Positions 8,882 through 19,252 of a DNA stretch of 19,252 nucleotides are shown piece by piece. Source of the DNA: Amanita rubescens (Eukaryota; Basidiomycota; Agaricomycetes; Agaricales; Amanitaceae); NCBI GenBank assembly GCA_015039365.1, contig WION01000776.1, positions 1-19,252 on the forward strand. The letters are read 5' to 3'. The translations under genes were made by a program, and so were the position numbers. The stretch's first letter is position 1. Every line of letters begins with the position of its first letter. The notes under the pieces were generated by a model. It was not told where the DNA came from and did no database searches. It saw only the letters and a program-made list of their open reading frames with translations.

Positions 8882-11683
8882 CTACGCGACTTCCGCGCGC
8901 AACTTGGCCCCTATTTCGACATAAAACTGCAAACATTCAGGATTTGACAAAGTGGCAAGATTGACGGTAGACAACGGAGCACCGTTGATGATCTGAACGT
9001 AATATGAAGCCATGTCACTCCCACGAGGCTGTAACGGTACCTTCTTCACCAACACCTCCACACGCTTACCATTCAATGTGTAAGGGATATCTGGAGCCTG
9101 AATAACCTTTGATCTCTTTGAGAGGGGTGGTGGAACTGCACTGTGAAGCGACTCACCCTTGCCGGGACATGCCGAGGGCTCCGTCGCAAGCGGATTTCAC
9201 TGCTGATCTGTCGTATGAATTCGGGCGATAGTTGTTGTCCGTCGCTAAGCTTCACGAAGAGGATGACACGTTCGTCTGAGCCCCCATCTATCTTCTGTCC
9301 GACTGCCAAAGAGTCTATAATGGCATGGTCTACGGTTGGAGAGGAGAAGCACGACTCTATCACGTCGTACAGTTCTGAAGATCCAAAGCGGATGCCGCCG
9401 GGATTCCTTGCCCAAGTTAATACATTGCCGCAGCCTAGCCGTGATTACTCACAAAACACCATCAGACCGTCCCAACATGATCACACCACCGCCATTTCCG
9501 TCCTTGGAGTGGGTTATGACAATGTGATCACCATGGTCTAAACACTGCGTCAAACTTTCTTCCCTATCGAGTGCAGCATGACATACACCATACACCGTCA
9601 TATTCTGAGAAATAAGATTGGAAAAAGCGCGACTTGGCAGCTTTCACGTCCTCTTCGTTCCCATAACCAGGCAAAGGCCAGAATCCCAGTGGCATGCACG
9701 GAAATGGCCTAGTGCAAACAAGCTCCCCAGCTTCGCCAGGCGGATTCGATGAACCAGTAGGTATGAAGCTCTCCATAGCCATTCCTAGCATGCGACATTG
9801 GATCTCGCCGCGATACACTGGTAGTGCTGAGCACATCCCAGCAAAGAGCGAGCATATGTCTGTGCCGCCTAGATAATTCTTATTGTAACATCTGCTGGAG
9901 ATCTGAATGCTAAACTATCCTTACCAGTAATAGAGCCCAACAGCACGTCCGACTTGATGTGTTCATATACATAGTCAAAAAGATTTGGTGCGAGTGGTGA
10001 TCCCGTTGAGTATATGTGTCGTAATGATTGCAGCTTGTGATGTTGGCGAGGTTCATAGCATTTCTACGCTTGAATGTCAGCTTTGTAGCCAGGATGGAAC
10101 AAAGTGTAAGTACCGAAAGCTGGTCAATGTACTTAGCGCTGGTCCCAAAAACAGTGATGCCTAGTTTGTCCACAAGTTCCCACAAAAAACTCGGTCTTCG
10201 GAGCGGACTCCCGTCATACAATACGAGGGTGCAACCAACACTAAGGCCGCACATCAGAAAATTCCACATCATCCATCCCCTGCATGACGATATTACTATG
10301 AATGATCACCGATTTCTGATGAGAATGACGTACGTAGTGGTGTAGTAGAAGAAAACATCATCAGGCTGCAAGTCAGAACATATCACAAATTCCTTTTTGG
10401 ATTGTAACAGCATTCCGCCCGCGCGATGGACGATGGGCCTAGAACGTGACAACATATACTGTTTTTATTCATGTCTGGAGTATCAGCATGGAATCATACT
10501 TTGGTCGGCCAGTGGTGCCACTGCTGAAGAGTATCCACAACGGAGTATCAAAGGGAAGAGGCGACCATTTGATATCTCCTGACGATGTACGACCAAGCTC
10601 CGCGGTTCGCCCTTCTGTAACGAAGGCCTCCCAGTTTATCCAGTCTTTATTCCATTCGGTATGTTTTGTGGTTTGGGGTATGGCATGGATGATGATGACT
10701 TTGGAAGGTTGAAGACCTTTGCTGGATAACTTCTGTAACAGGGCAGAAACTTTCGGGGTATGATAATGAAGTTTAGAATTATAGCTAGGACGAAATTGGT
10801 TGCACCCCCGATGTCAGAGCAGTGACGACATACATGACCGCATCCACAGCAAACAAAAACTTTGGTTGTACCTGCTCAAATCTACCGAGACCTCAACGGG
10901 CCGATATGCGAAAGATGTACGGAGATGACAAACCTCTCCAAAACACCGTCTGGTCCGAAATCGGCTGCCGCACTGACCCATATGCCTCCAATCGCCGCAG
11001 TAGCCAAGCATGCGACCACATTTTCCTTTAATCGACGACGGCGTCATATGGGAGGAGTTGACGTTGCAGGGCGGACATGGTAGACAGGCACATGATTCGA
11101 GCGGAGTACTCACGATGCAATTGCCAGAATAAGAGGCGACGCGATCACCAGGCTTCAGACCGTGCAATAACAGGGCCGATACGACATCGGCAACCATATC
11201 ATACAGCTCTGCATAAGTACATTTACGCAATTCCGGGTCGGGGTGTTCTTCCGTCGGCTCGGCTGACGTGAGGATGAGCAACTATAATGAGGCGTGTAGT
11301 ATATCGGACAGACTAGCTTGGATCAGAGCTATCTTGTTCGCCAAGCGACATTGCAACATATTCTCAGCCCAGTTTAGCCTTGCATCAGAAAACCTGGGGA
11401 AAGCTTAGTCAAGGGGTGCTTAGAGAAATAAGTCGAACCATGGGGGGTTAGCGGAAGGAAGGGCTGAGTTGTCAACGACATGATCACCCTTGTGACCAAC
11501 AACGCCTGTGAAATCCCATACGAGACTCCAGAATTTATCTATGTATGCGGTGGACCAGCTGTAGAGGTCGTTGTACGTCGACAATCGTAAATTATGAGAC
11601 GAGTTGACGAGAGCCAAGAAACGAAATGTGGCCGTATCGAGTGGATTTATCGGCCGATATAAGGGGTGGTGATCACTTGCCAT
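8882..11683 (-). CDS. Acetoacetyl-CoA synthetase (AMP-forming)
   Basis: Activates acetoacetate to acetoacetyl-CoA with ATP in the cytosol, feeding sterol and fatty-acid synthesis. Fourteen exons, 13 introns (45-88 nt), 2103 nt, 700 aa, fully in frame; introns lie at 11438-11394, 11313-11263, 11113-11026, 10933-10882, 10833-10785, 10499-10439, 10333-10280, 10113-10064, 9924-9869, 9586-9538, 9452-9407, 9156-9107 and 9040-8993. N-terminal family marks are LRLSTYNDLYSWS, WDF and WFSDARLNWAEN. Adenylation motifs follow: LFSSGTTGRPKPIVH (ATP loop), TTTGWMMWNFL, GTSAKYI, STGSPL, GSITGGTDICSLF, VWYHGDH, GRSDGVLNPGGIRFGSSELY, and YTLNGKRVEV with the C-terminal catalytic Lys. The end IINGAPLSTVN...LSNPECLQFY is typical of AACS and separates it from acetyl-CoA synthetase. 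The last intron has no stop codon and could be read through. Confidence 0.95.
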
Positions 11684-12089
11684 CAATGAGAATGGGAAGA
11701 TGGTCCAAGACCAGGAAACGTGTTACGAATGCTGTATCGCCAAGGGCCGCAAAACAGCACTTGAGAGAAGAAGTGCCAAGTATGCGGCGTCGAGTAGTAC
11801 GCGTTGCATGAACGCGTGACGGTTTCGGAGCTGCCGCGGACGTCGCACGTTTGAGCGCAACCAATTAAAATCTTTGATCGTCCTTTTTTATTTTTTTTCG
11901 GCGATTCCTATTTGCTGAGCCTCAGGCTATGATGGCCTCGGCGTGCTTATCTGAGGTAGAACAGTTATATTATTTATACGGGCCACATCCTTTGTGACTC
12001 AACTCGCCACTCCACTTCATCGCCAACCCCACCTTGGCATTCCTTCCCTACATATACCATCGGCCCTGTTGCTTTCCCCATACAACCCC
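11684..12089. promoter_or_regulatory. Divergent promoter region, AACS / 124-aa gene
   Basis: 406 bp between two outward-facing start codons. It holds a CCAAT box at 11861-11865, a T-rich tract at about 11883-11899, and an AT-rich TATA-like stretch at about 11965-11979, about 110 bp before the plus-strand ATG at 12090. These are ordinary promoter elements seen by eye; none has been tested for function. Confidence 0.45.
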
Positions 12090-12579
12090 ATGGATCGCTT
12101 CCTTGCACCCCATACGCCAGAGGCTCTCGCTCATTTCCATCTGACGTGAGTCATTTTTGCGTTCCCCGTGATGATTTATAACTGAGACGATGTCGCCTCT
12201 CAGCGAGAACTGGCCAAATTGGAATTTAGATCACCCTTCTATTGACGAAACCCTGATCGCTGGTTGCGCGTCATACCGTGCCTTCGACCGTTACCTCAGT
12301 GGCGCAGACCTCTTTTTGCCTCCTCGCACAAGAACAGAGCTTGAACGGATATTGTGAGTTCGGACTTTATAGTTACGGGGGTCCAGCATAGGCTTATAAA
12401 TAATGTACAGGAAAAGATATTCATACGATGCCATTCATAATGCCATTGCCGGCAGTCGGGCACCCTTAGAGTCCGGAGGATACAGCCGAGTATGTACTCC
12501 TCGACTGCTTTTAACAGCGGCTTTGACGCATATAGTAGATCTGCCACCTGGCCGAAATGTCAATCAAAAACGTGCTTGA
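12090..12579 (+). CDS. Hypothetical protein, unrecognised (124 aa)
   Basis: Three exons, 12090-12145, 12204-12353 and 12411-12579, total 375 nt with good GT-AG introns (58 and 57 nt). The product starts MDRFLAPHTPEALAHFHLT, continues with a Trp/Asn-rich stretch (ENWPNWNLDHPSIDETLI), a basic helix-like segment (RTRTELERILKRYSYDAIHN), and ends PPGRNVNQKRA. There is no signal peptide or clear membrane helix, and no family is recognised. A GTATGT within exon 3 (12492) might be a donor, but the nearest AG gives only a 28-nt intron, so read-through was preferred. It shares a promoter region with the acetoacetyl-CoA synthetase gene. Confidence 0.5.
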
Positions 12580-13068
12580 TACTGGAGACAACGGAAAGAT
12601 ATTACTTTCTTTGCACAGCACCCCAAGACGGAAGGAAACATCTCGCGATCCTGAGGATCGTAATAGACGGGCTATTGCCACATTTACTGGTTAATTTCTT
12701 CCCTGCTCCCTTTTTCCTGTTGGTTTGTGGTCACGACGAAGGCCTATGTACAGAATGTCGATATATGCCGTACGACTCGCATAAAATTAATAATAAGAAT
12801 GTAGCATTATACGACTAAAGATAGAGGTTTATTTTTAAGGCAAGATCACTTGACTCCTTGACGTCAAGGTCCCCTTTTGGAACCCGTTGACGTCCGGTTT
12901 CCGTTAGTTGCTGATAACGTCCGTCTCGCATGTTGTAGCTACGACGTCGGACAAACGTGCGCGAGGTACCATGCATCTGGGTGCCACTTGGGTCGTCCCG
13001 GAACCGGTGTTAATAGAATCTCTCATTTAAATACCACCTCGAACTTATGCCTACCTTGCGTTATCAGC
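12580..13068. other. Intergenic region upstream of the endopolyphosphatase gene
   Basis: 489 bp. The first part should be the 3' UTR of the 124-aa gene, and the right half the PPN1 promoter, with CRE-like sites at 12856-12894. Open frames across it (for example 12492-12818 plus) show no family features and are taken as chance. Confidence 0.45.
12856..12894. promoter_or_regulatory. Pair of CRE-like (bZIP) sites
   Basis: A 14-bp perfect palindrome CCTTGACGTCAAGG at 12856-12869 contains TGACGTCA, the classical CREB/ATF site. A second TGACGTC lies at 12888-12894, with the two cores 29 bp apart, and another ACGTC-type core lies near 12941. They are about 175-210 bp upstream of the PPN1 start. Control by an Atf1/Sko1-like stress bZIP factor is an inference from the motif only. 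Confidence 0.4.
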
Positions 13069-15422
13069 ATGCTGTTCCTCTCTGTACTTCTCAATGCCAT
13101 TGCTTTGGGGGAAGCATACTTTATCTACCCACCGCGGCCGCAAGTCACTTTCCAGACTAAACAACCTTCGCGTTCGCATCCTACGTCGCGTGCTTTATGG
13201 TCTTGTGACTAAACCACATAAATTTAGCTCAAGCTCTCAGAGGTCGCTTCTTGCATATAAGTGATATGCACCCAGACCCACACTATGTCTCCCACACATC
13301 AAAAAGGAATTTTTGCCATCGAGGGAAGCAAAGCGTTGGCTCTGGATACTACGGCACACCGTATTCGTAAGTTGTTCGATGCACGTGTGTGCCACATCCC
13401 AATATGTCAAACAGTGACTGCGATTCGCCGTTGCATCTTACCAACTTTACTCTTGATTATCTGGACTCCAATTGGGCGTCTGAGATAGATTTCGTCATAT
13501 GTACGCGTTCATTTGTTCTGAACAATTGAGCTTGCTAAACATGATCTTATCCCAGGGACGGGAGATAACGCCAGGTACGCTAACGTTTGATATGACAGCA
13601 TCCAGTCGATAATTAGTGAGAATGGATGATCTAGGCATGACAGTGACGAGAGTGTCCCCCGTACGCCAGCGGAGATCAAGGATCTGAATAAAGCTGTGGC
13701 AAAGAAGATGAGGGAAATATTTCTTGAACGTGGTATTCCTGTTGTACCCAGTATTGGTAATGTCCTTCTTTCGCGGCCATTTCCTTTTCTAATCCTGTAT
13801 TAGGCAATAATGATATCTGGCGTAAGCGCATCTCATCTTATCTATCACCCACATTTGTTGACCCTGTTGATATAAACTCCAGCACATGTACGTTTTGCTA
13901 TTTGTACAGTTTCATCTTGCGTTAATTTGGCCAACGTCAGAATCTAATGACGTTAGGTGTGTTACTTGTGCCTCTCTGGTGTTCAGAAATATCGAACGTT
14001 ATCAAAGGACCTAATGAGATAACGAAGGCATTTTCTGGGTAAGCATCATTTAAATATATCAAAGTTGTTGGGCGAACCGCATTTGCAGAATTTGGAAGGA
14101 TTTTATTCCACAGCAAGAGCAAGCATCTTTCCTCCGGGGTGCCTATTTTTCCACGGAGGTGATACCCGACAAGGTTGCAGTGCTCAGCCTCAATACCATA
14201 TACTTTTATGATTCGAATGATGGTAAGATATCACGTTGCACTTTGGAACTAATGATGAACCGACTGCGACACAGCTGCGGCCGGCTGCCCGTATGATGGA
14301 CCTGGTGACCCCGGTAATTTGGAATTTGATTGGTTGGAAGAGAAACTTGTGAGTTATAGGGAGCGTGGTATGCAGGTGTGGTTAGCGGGTATGGGCTCCA
14401 TTTGTTTCCCCGTGCTAGGGAGCTAAAGTCAGCTGAAAGGACACGTTCCGCCGACCCCGGGCAATTATTTCCCGGAATGTGTATGTGTGCCTGCGCTTTG
14501 GACGATAGAAGACTGACGGCAAATAGTATGTTCGCTATGTCGACTTGGCTCTCAGGTTCCAGGATACCATTCTTGGACACCTGTATGGCGTGAGTAATAT
14601 TGTCGTGTTTTCTATGCATTGGCTGATGTTTTGTGAAGCATATGAATGTGGACTATGTGCGAGTGCCCTTGTGTTGCATGATTTCACCTGACACCGTAAA
14701 CAGTTTGCATTCCTGGAAACCGCTGATCTGGAGATCATCTCAGAAGAGGAAAGTGAAGCAAGACAAGATGCATTTAAGCATGAAGATCTGTATGACACAT
14801 TATTGGAGGACTTTGCAACGCTTCCCGAGTCCCCAGAAGATATAAACTTGGATGATTACGCCGTTATCAATGTGTCACCATCAGTGGTGCCTCATCCTTA
14901 TGCGCCTTCGTTCAGGATATTTTCATATAATGTGACGGGGGATGAAAGCCAGAACGCAAGGGTGCTCAGGTGGAGAAACCACCGGAAACATCGTGGACGA
15001 TATGGGGATAAGGAGACGGAATGCGGCAAGAAGGAATGGCGAAAGAGCTGGAAGTGCCATCTGAAAGGCGCATGGTATTCAAACCCGGAATCACCATCCA
15101 GGATCAATCAGTTGTGGACGCCGCTCGGATATGCACAGGTGTGTGGAATGAGCCAGGGGTCAGACAGGATACTGATGCGACGGGATATAAGTATTATGTA
15201 CCCCATCTGGAAGAAGCGGATGAAGAGCATGAGCCGGAGTTTGAGCTGGAGTATGTGACATGGGGAGGAGAGGCGGGGGAGAAGATTTATTATGGGATGA
15301 GCGATCTGACTGTAGGGTCATGGGTTCGACTGGGACAACGATTGGGGCAGGGAGAGAAACAACTACGGCGTGTATTCAAACGGCATATGTACGTAGGCGC
15401 GGGTGACCGTGGGAGGGCATAA
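13069..15422 (+). CDS. ppn1: Endopolyphosphatase (PPN1-type metallophosphatase)
   Basis: Cleaves long-chain polyphosphate, normally in the vacuole. Sixteen exons, 1575 nt, 524 aa, in frame; exons 13069-13171, 13228-13366, 13415-13500, 13556-13574, 13635-13756, 13804-13821, 13883-13887, 13941-13956, 14008-14038, 14089-14222, 14275-14388, 14440-14480, 14527-14589, 14639-14656, 14704-15138 and 15192-15422. The N terminus ([16 protein letters not shown]) is a signal peptide or anchor. Metallophosphatase motifs in order: [13 protein letters not shown] (DxH), YGTPYSDCDSP, VIWTGDNARHD (GD), [15 protein letters not shown] (GNND), [17 protein letters not shown] (GH) and LGHLYGHMN (GHxH-like). The C-terminal half has the PPN1 marks [32 protein letters not shown] and LEYVTW. 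Exon 7 is only 5 nt and supplies the PH of the conserved PHN. The first intron (GTTCGC donor) was chosen by frame and its GTGACTAAAC branch-like site. Confidence 0.93.
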
Positions 15423-15680
15423 AGAATCGAGGACTGACGGTTGTCTTGACGATTTGCTCGCCTTGATCTCGTTGCCAGCTCTCTCTCTCCAATCTGAGTC
15501 TCCCATCCTCCGCTCATTATTACCTCGGCGAGTCCGTTACTCATCTCCCACTCCGCGTCTCTTTGTTTTTTTTCTCTTTCTTCGTTTTCAGACTGGCTGG
15601 CCACGTCTATCCTCTTTTTATCCAATCCCATCTTTTTTTAAAAAGCATCCTTTCTTTCATTCTCTCCCTCACCGGGCGGC
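15423..15680. promoter_or_regulatory. Pyrimidine-rich 5' region of the RFX gene
   Basis: 258 bp between the PPN1 stop and the RFX start. It is strongly CT-rich from about 15480 to 15670, as is common in fungal core promoters and leaders. A TTCTTCGTTTTCAG at about 15578-15591 would serve as an acceptor for a 5' UTR intron. A GTTGCC at 15471-15476 is only half an RFX X-box, so autoregulation is not supported. Confidence 0.35.
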
Positions 15681-18647
15681 ATGACTGCTGTGAATATGCA
15701 AATAATGCCTTCTTCTGTCCCCTACGACTATCCTCCCGCTCATTCCAGATCTAGCTCCTACTCCTCCTCCGCCCACTCCGCCTCATCTAGACCCCACTCG
15801 TCCCAGGGCTCTCATTCGCGCATGCAAGGCGCCGTCCCCCCTCCCACGGTTGAAGAAATGTACAGAAATCCACACTATCTTAGCCATCAAACTGATCACG
15901 TAGGCACTGCCTCTTTTTACTAAACCTGTCACTAACATTATTATGCTTACCTTTCCCCCCCATCACCAGTCTCCGCCCAATCATAATATCAATAATTCCT
16001 CTCTGAAAGGAACGGTGCGCCCTACCCTTAGCCGTGCCCGCGCTGCCGCGTCGCCCTATCCCCGCGATACCGACAGTGTACATTCCTCGTCCAGCGAAAC
16101 TGAGGACATGGCTATGTACCTCACTAATCCGACTCCCGATTACATGTATGCTGGCAATCATACGGTCTCATCTGGCCAGGATACCCTGCATGCAGCGGGA
16201 GCATTTGGCAGAATGACTCTCAGTTCGGATCATGCATTGGAAAAATTAGCCGCCAATGTGAGGGCAGCTACCACCACCAGTGCTTCCGATCGTGCGAAAC
16301 AAATTTTTGTTCAAGCATGGTATGATTCTGATGGATCGCAGCTCGCGTATTTGTCTAAATACATTTTCCAGGCTGACGGCTAACTATGCGCCGTATCCCG
16401 ACGGCAACGTTCCCAGGCAGGGTCTTTATTTCTCTTATCGGCGAGTTTGTGATCAGTATGGAATTCCTCACATCAACACCGCTACACTTGGCAAAGCCAT
16501 CCGTCTTTGCTTTCCGACTATCAAAACTCGACGGCTAGGCGTCAGGGGGAATAGCAAATACCATTGTAACGTCGTTATCGATTTTCTGTTGATCTTCCAA
16601 CTGATCGCTGCGTTATCTAGACTGCGGAATCAGACCTGCTACCACGGCAGAAGCTGAATGGCTTCAGGACTATATCCAAAAATCAAACAATAGCTCTGCT
16701 CAATCTTCCGTCAATGCCGCTCGTTTGGCGCAGGAGCAAGCAGAATCATCAACTCGAAGCGAGGAACGTTCGGAGGACGAGGAGGACGATGACTCTGAAG
16801 GTGTCAATTCCAGTACAGGCTCGAAGCGCAACTCTTTGTCTTTTACAAATGAGGTCCCTGCCTCATTCCCGCAAGACATGAATGACAAAACACCCACGGC
16901 GGCAACTCTGCTATCCCAGGTGCAAGCTAGCCAGCGACCCATGCCCGCTTATCCTCACCACGCGTCAATAAGAAGACATCCTAATCAGGAGTCAGGACTG
17001 ATCGCTACATCCCACCCCTCAGCTGGTTCGACGTCTATGGTGTATGGGACCTCGCAAGGCGCATTGTCTGTCCGACAGTTGGCTTCTTTCCCTTCCATTG
17101 ATGAGGCCGTCGGTACCAACTCCACCTCCTCTCAAAGTATCGCTGCACGGGAAGCTTGGAACTGGTTCCAAGACCATCTGGACGCCCTTATGGACAGCAT
17201 TCGAGCCTTCCGTTTTGATCAGTTTGAAATGAATCTGCGGTCGTTCTGGTCAAATCTTGCAGGTCAGCACCGCGAAGTCGTTCACGCACCTGCCATCGCT
17301 GGTCTTATGGCAAAAGCGGATGCTATCGTATTTGATGTGAGTGACTAGCTCGGTGGGGACTGAAAGCGTAATTCCAACATTTGCTTATAAAGGAAATTCT
17401 TGAATTTTTGCGTTCTCAAATGCTCTCGCCAATTTCTCCCAACTCGCTTGCTAGCTTGCGTCAATTAGCGATGAAGATGGAGAAAATATTACTTGTCGCA
17501 CTTGAAAATTATGGCAGCACCTTTGTTGAACCAAAAGTTGAGCTGGGCGCGCGTTTCGGTCACCTAGTCTGTGAGTTTACGACTTTACTGCGCTACTACC
17601 GAAATATGCTAAAAGTATTTTTGCAGTGCGATTTCTAGATATATACCAAGTCACACAAGCATTAAACACCGTACTTTCGAATCAGAAGCAGCTGAGCGAT
17701 ATGCGTCGGTCCTGGGCAAGGATCGACTTCGAGTCCGTGCGCAATCAATCAGCATTGGTTTGCAATTGTCGCCACGAAGACCTCGTCCAGCTTCTTGAGG
17801 TGGAGTTTGTTAGTTTGCTGGATGCAATTGCAAAGAGCAACGAGCCTGTTCGTGAGGTCATGACTTGGGCTGATAGATGTTGTGATCGATTAATCGGAAA
17901 CACGCGTGTCAATCACGCTACCCCCGAGGAGAGAACGACGATGAGCCCCAGGAGCGTGCTAATACGATGGGGATATGTAACAAGTCAGATCATGAGGGAT
18001 CTCGTAAGTGTAAATTCTAATCAACTGCGACCCTAAGTATTCATTTTTGTTTAGACCCTCCGTAGCGACCCTGTGTTTGGAGCTTTCCAAATATTGAAAC
18101 TGTTCTTAGAGTGCGTATATAACTATTCTCCATTATATCTGTTTATGAGGGTATCTCTAGTGATTGGATTGCCGTGAACGTCCTCAGAAATGTGGCATTA
18201 TCCACTAATTCTGTTGCTGCTTCCGTTGAACCTGTGATGCAACAGCAGTTCTTCTCAATGTCGCCCATGGCAGGACAAGAGAGTTTTTCTTCCATGGATG
18301 TGCGCCCCTCAGCCATGATGGCTCATACCCCTACTACATCAAGTATGCTCGCCGCCCTTCAAAGCAATGACCCCTTTGCCCCAACATCACTTGACCCCGC
18401 CAATTCAACATTTAATTCCGACGCTTTTGGAACTATGTCGTACATGGACCCGGCAGGAACGCCAGACGACACTTTACCCCCTACGCATCAAGCTGGTCTT
18501 GCCTTTGCGGACTTCACCAGCCCTGCCAATTCTTTTGACGTGCCGGGGTTCTCCCATCAGGACCTGACGCTCAACTCTGCCACTCCGGCGAGTGAGTCTG
18601 ACCGTGATTCGGAGTCCGTAAAAACAGAGCAATCACAGGGATTGTGA
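15681..18647 (+). CDS. rfx1: RFX-family winged-helix transcription factor
   Basis: A nuclear DNA-binding protein of the Rfx1/Crt1 family, which binds X-box sequences; fungal members repress DNA-damage genes and affect the cell cycle. Eight exons: 15681-15899, 15970-16319, 16372-16565, 16621-17336, 17393-17570, 17627-18003, 18055-18110 and 18161-18647. They total 2577 nt, 858 aa, in frame. The Ser-rich N terminus is disordered. The RFX domain (about residues 183-270) shows QIFVQAWL, PRQGLYFSYRRVCDQYGI, ATLGKAIRLCFPTIKTRRLG and VRGNSKYHYCGI, with its conserved basic recognition residues. An acidic stretch (SEERSEDEEDDDSEG) follows. A long helical part (ALMDSIRAFRFDQFEMNLRS to RSDPVFGAFQILKLFLE) matches the extended dimerisation region of RFX proteins. 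The C terminus is rich in Ser, Pro, Asp and Met, like an effector tail. Confidence 0.95.
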
Positions 18648-19252
18648 AGCGTGTATTCCTGACTCGTTTTCCCCAAGTGTATAATGGTGCCTGCTTTATT
18701 TTATTCTTGTTATTACATTACAGTACTTGTTCTATTGGTCTTGTTCCTCGAATTTGGAATGTTTGGGGAAATTCAGTCATTCAGACAACTGGTGATCAGT
18801 ACTGAGTCGGTGGTAGACAAATCCAACTAATAATTCTACCATATAAAACCATCGCTTCTGATGTCAAACGCTTCCGATCGCTTGATTATCCCAACCAGCC
18901 ATAATGTAAAGTCTTTTCGGACATGAGAAAAAGTTGTACCTGTAATTCAGGACTTTCGGAATTAAATCTGCATTCTGAGCCTGGAATCACATCTTGCCCT
19001 TTGTAAAGATCCTATAATATGCATCCAAAACATGCAATGTTAAGTCAAACTTAATTTCGCATATAGGACGCGGGAAATGAATAAGGTGGAACAGGGTCAT
19101 CAAGGACTTTGAAACCGTTGCAAAGACTTGGAGCCTTTCAGGAGCGATTCCACGACGGACAGAAGGGATCGGTCGTGCTATCGAATTGGAAGAATCGAAA
19201 GGTACTTACCGCCATCGCGAAGAACCCCGTGTACGATTACGGACATATTCTA
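18648..19252. other. RFX 3' flank and possible edge of a minus-strand gene
   Basis: No complete gene is seen. The first part should be the RFX 3' UTR. Near the right edge the minus strand carries a strong donor (GTAAGT at 19210-19205, context GGCGGTAAGTACC) after an open frame with an ATG at 19246-19244. This hints at the exon of a gene entering from the right. Its acceptor and family could not be fixed, so no CDS is called. Confidence 0.3.

Noticed and set aside
10020..10115. Apparent frameshift in acetoacetyl-CoA synthetase after KYIDQLS
   Set aside because: Using the acceptor CGTAG at 10064 in place of TTCAAG restores the frame and the family sequence (EPRQHHKLQSLR), so no indel is needed.
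14590..14710. Possible frame break in PPN1 after GHLYG
   Set aside because: Two introns around the 18-nt exon 14 (14639-14656) explain it and keep GHMNVDY in frame.
12090..15422. Possible homeodomain mating-type pair, from the small unknown gene beside a many-exon gene
   Set aside because: No homeodomain residues were seen, and the larger gene is clearly an endopolyphosphatase.
15465..15485. X-box for autoregulation of the RFX gene
   Set aside because: Only a GTTGCC half site with no matching second half.
1..19252. Prokaryotic systems, CRISPR arrays, tRNA or rRNA genes, viral or toxin genes, biosynthetic cluster
   Set aside because: Nothing of these was seen on either strand; the window is spliced fungal genes of core families with no signature biosynthetic enzyme such as a PKS or NRPS.

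Overview
The window is nuclear DNA from a filamentous fungus, most likely a mushroom-forming basidiomycete (Agaricomycetes). Genes are close together and cut by many 45-61 nt GT-AG introns, and the proteins are recognisable fungal or eukaryotic housekeeping families. No bacterial operons, CRISPR arrays, tRNA or rRNA genes, or intact transposons were seen. All gene models below were spliced by eye. Where a family profile was known, exon junctions were chosen to keep the conserved motifs and the frame.

Layout, left to right. (1) At the left edge is the start (exons 1-2, minus strand) of a glucose-6-phosphate dehydrogenase gene that continues outside the window. A gene-poor 1.3 kb stretch with a 21-bp perfect inverted repeat follows. 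A second G6PD gene (minus, 1458-3240) comes next; its 3' part carries four apparent 1-base deletions. (2) Only 87 bp away, a divergent THOC5-like THO/TREX subunit (plus, 3328-4085) converges on a UBC8/UBE2H-type E2 enzyme (minus, 4232-~5054). (3) Two candidate tiny membrane-protein genes follow (minus, 5198-5489 and 5682-5847). (4) Next are two MARVEL-type four-helix membrane proteins in tandem (minus, 6049-7135 and 7465-8578). They share intron positions; the first has two apparent 1-base deletions. (5) An intact 14-exon acetoacetyl-CoA synthetase gene (minus, 8882-11683) is divergent from an unrecognised 124-aa gene (plus, 12090-12579). (6) A 16-exon endopolyphosphatase (PPN1-type, plus, 13069-15422) includes an apparent 5-nt microexon. 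(7) An 8-exon RFX-family transcription factor (plus, 15681-18647) is followed by 0.6 kb that may hold the edge of another minus-strand gene.

The genes do not form an obvious pathway cluster. They look like ordinary core genome: NADPH supply (G6PD), mRNA export (THOC5), ubiquitin conjugation in gluconeogenic-enzyme turnover (UBC8), cortical membrane proteins (MARVEL), cytosolic ketone-body activation (AACS), vacuolar polyphosphate breakdown (PPN1) and transcriptional control (RFX1). No novel multi-gene system is claimed. The points most worth checking are the microexon, the tandem G6PD pair with a frame-broken copy, a frame-neutral 48-nt intron in the AACS gene, the small membrane ORFs, the inverted repeat and the CRE-like sites upstream of PPN1.
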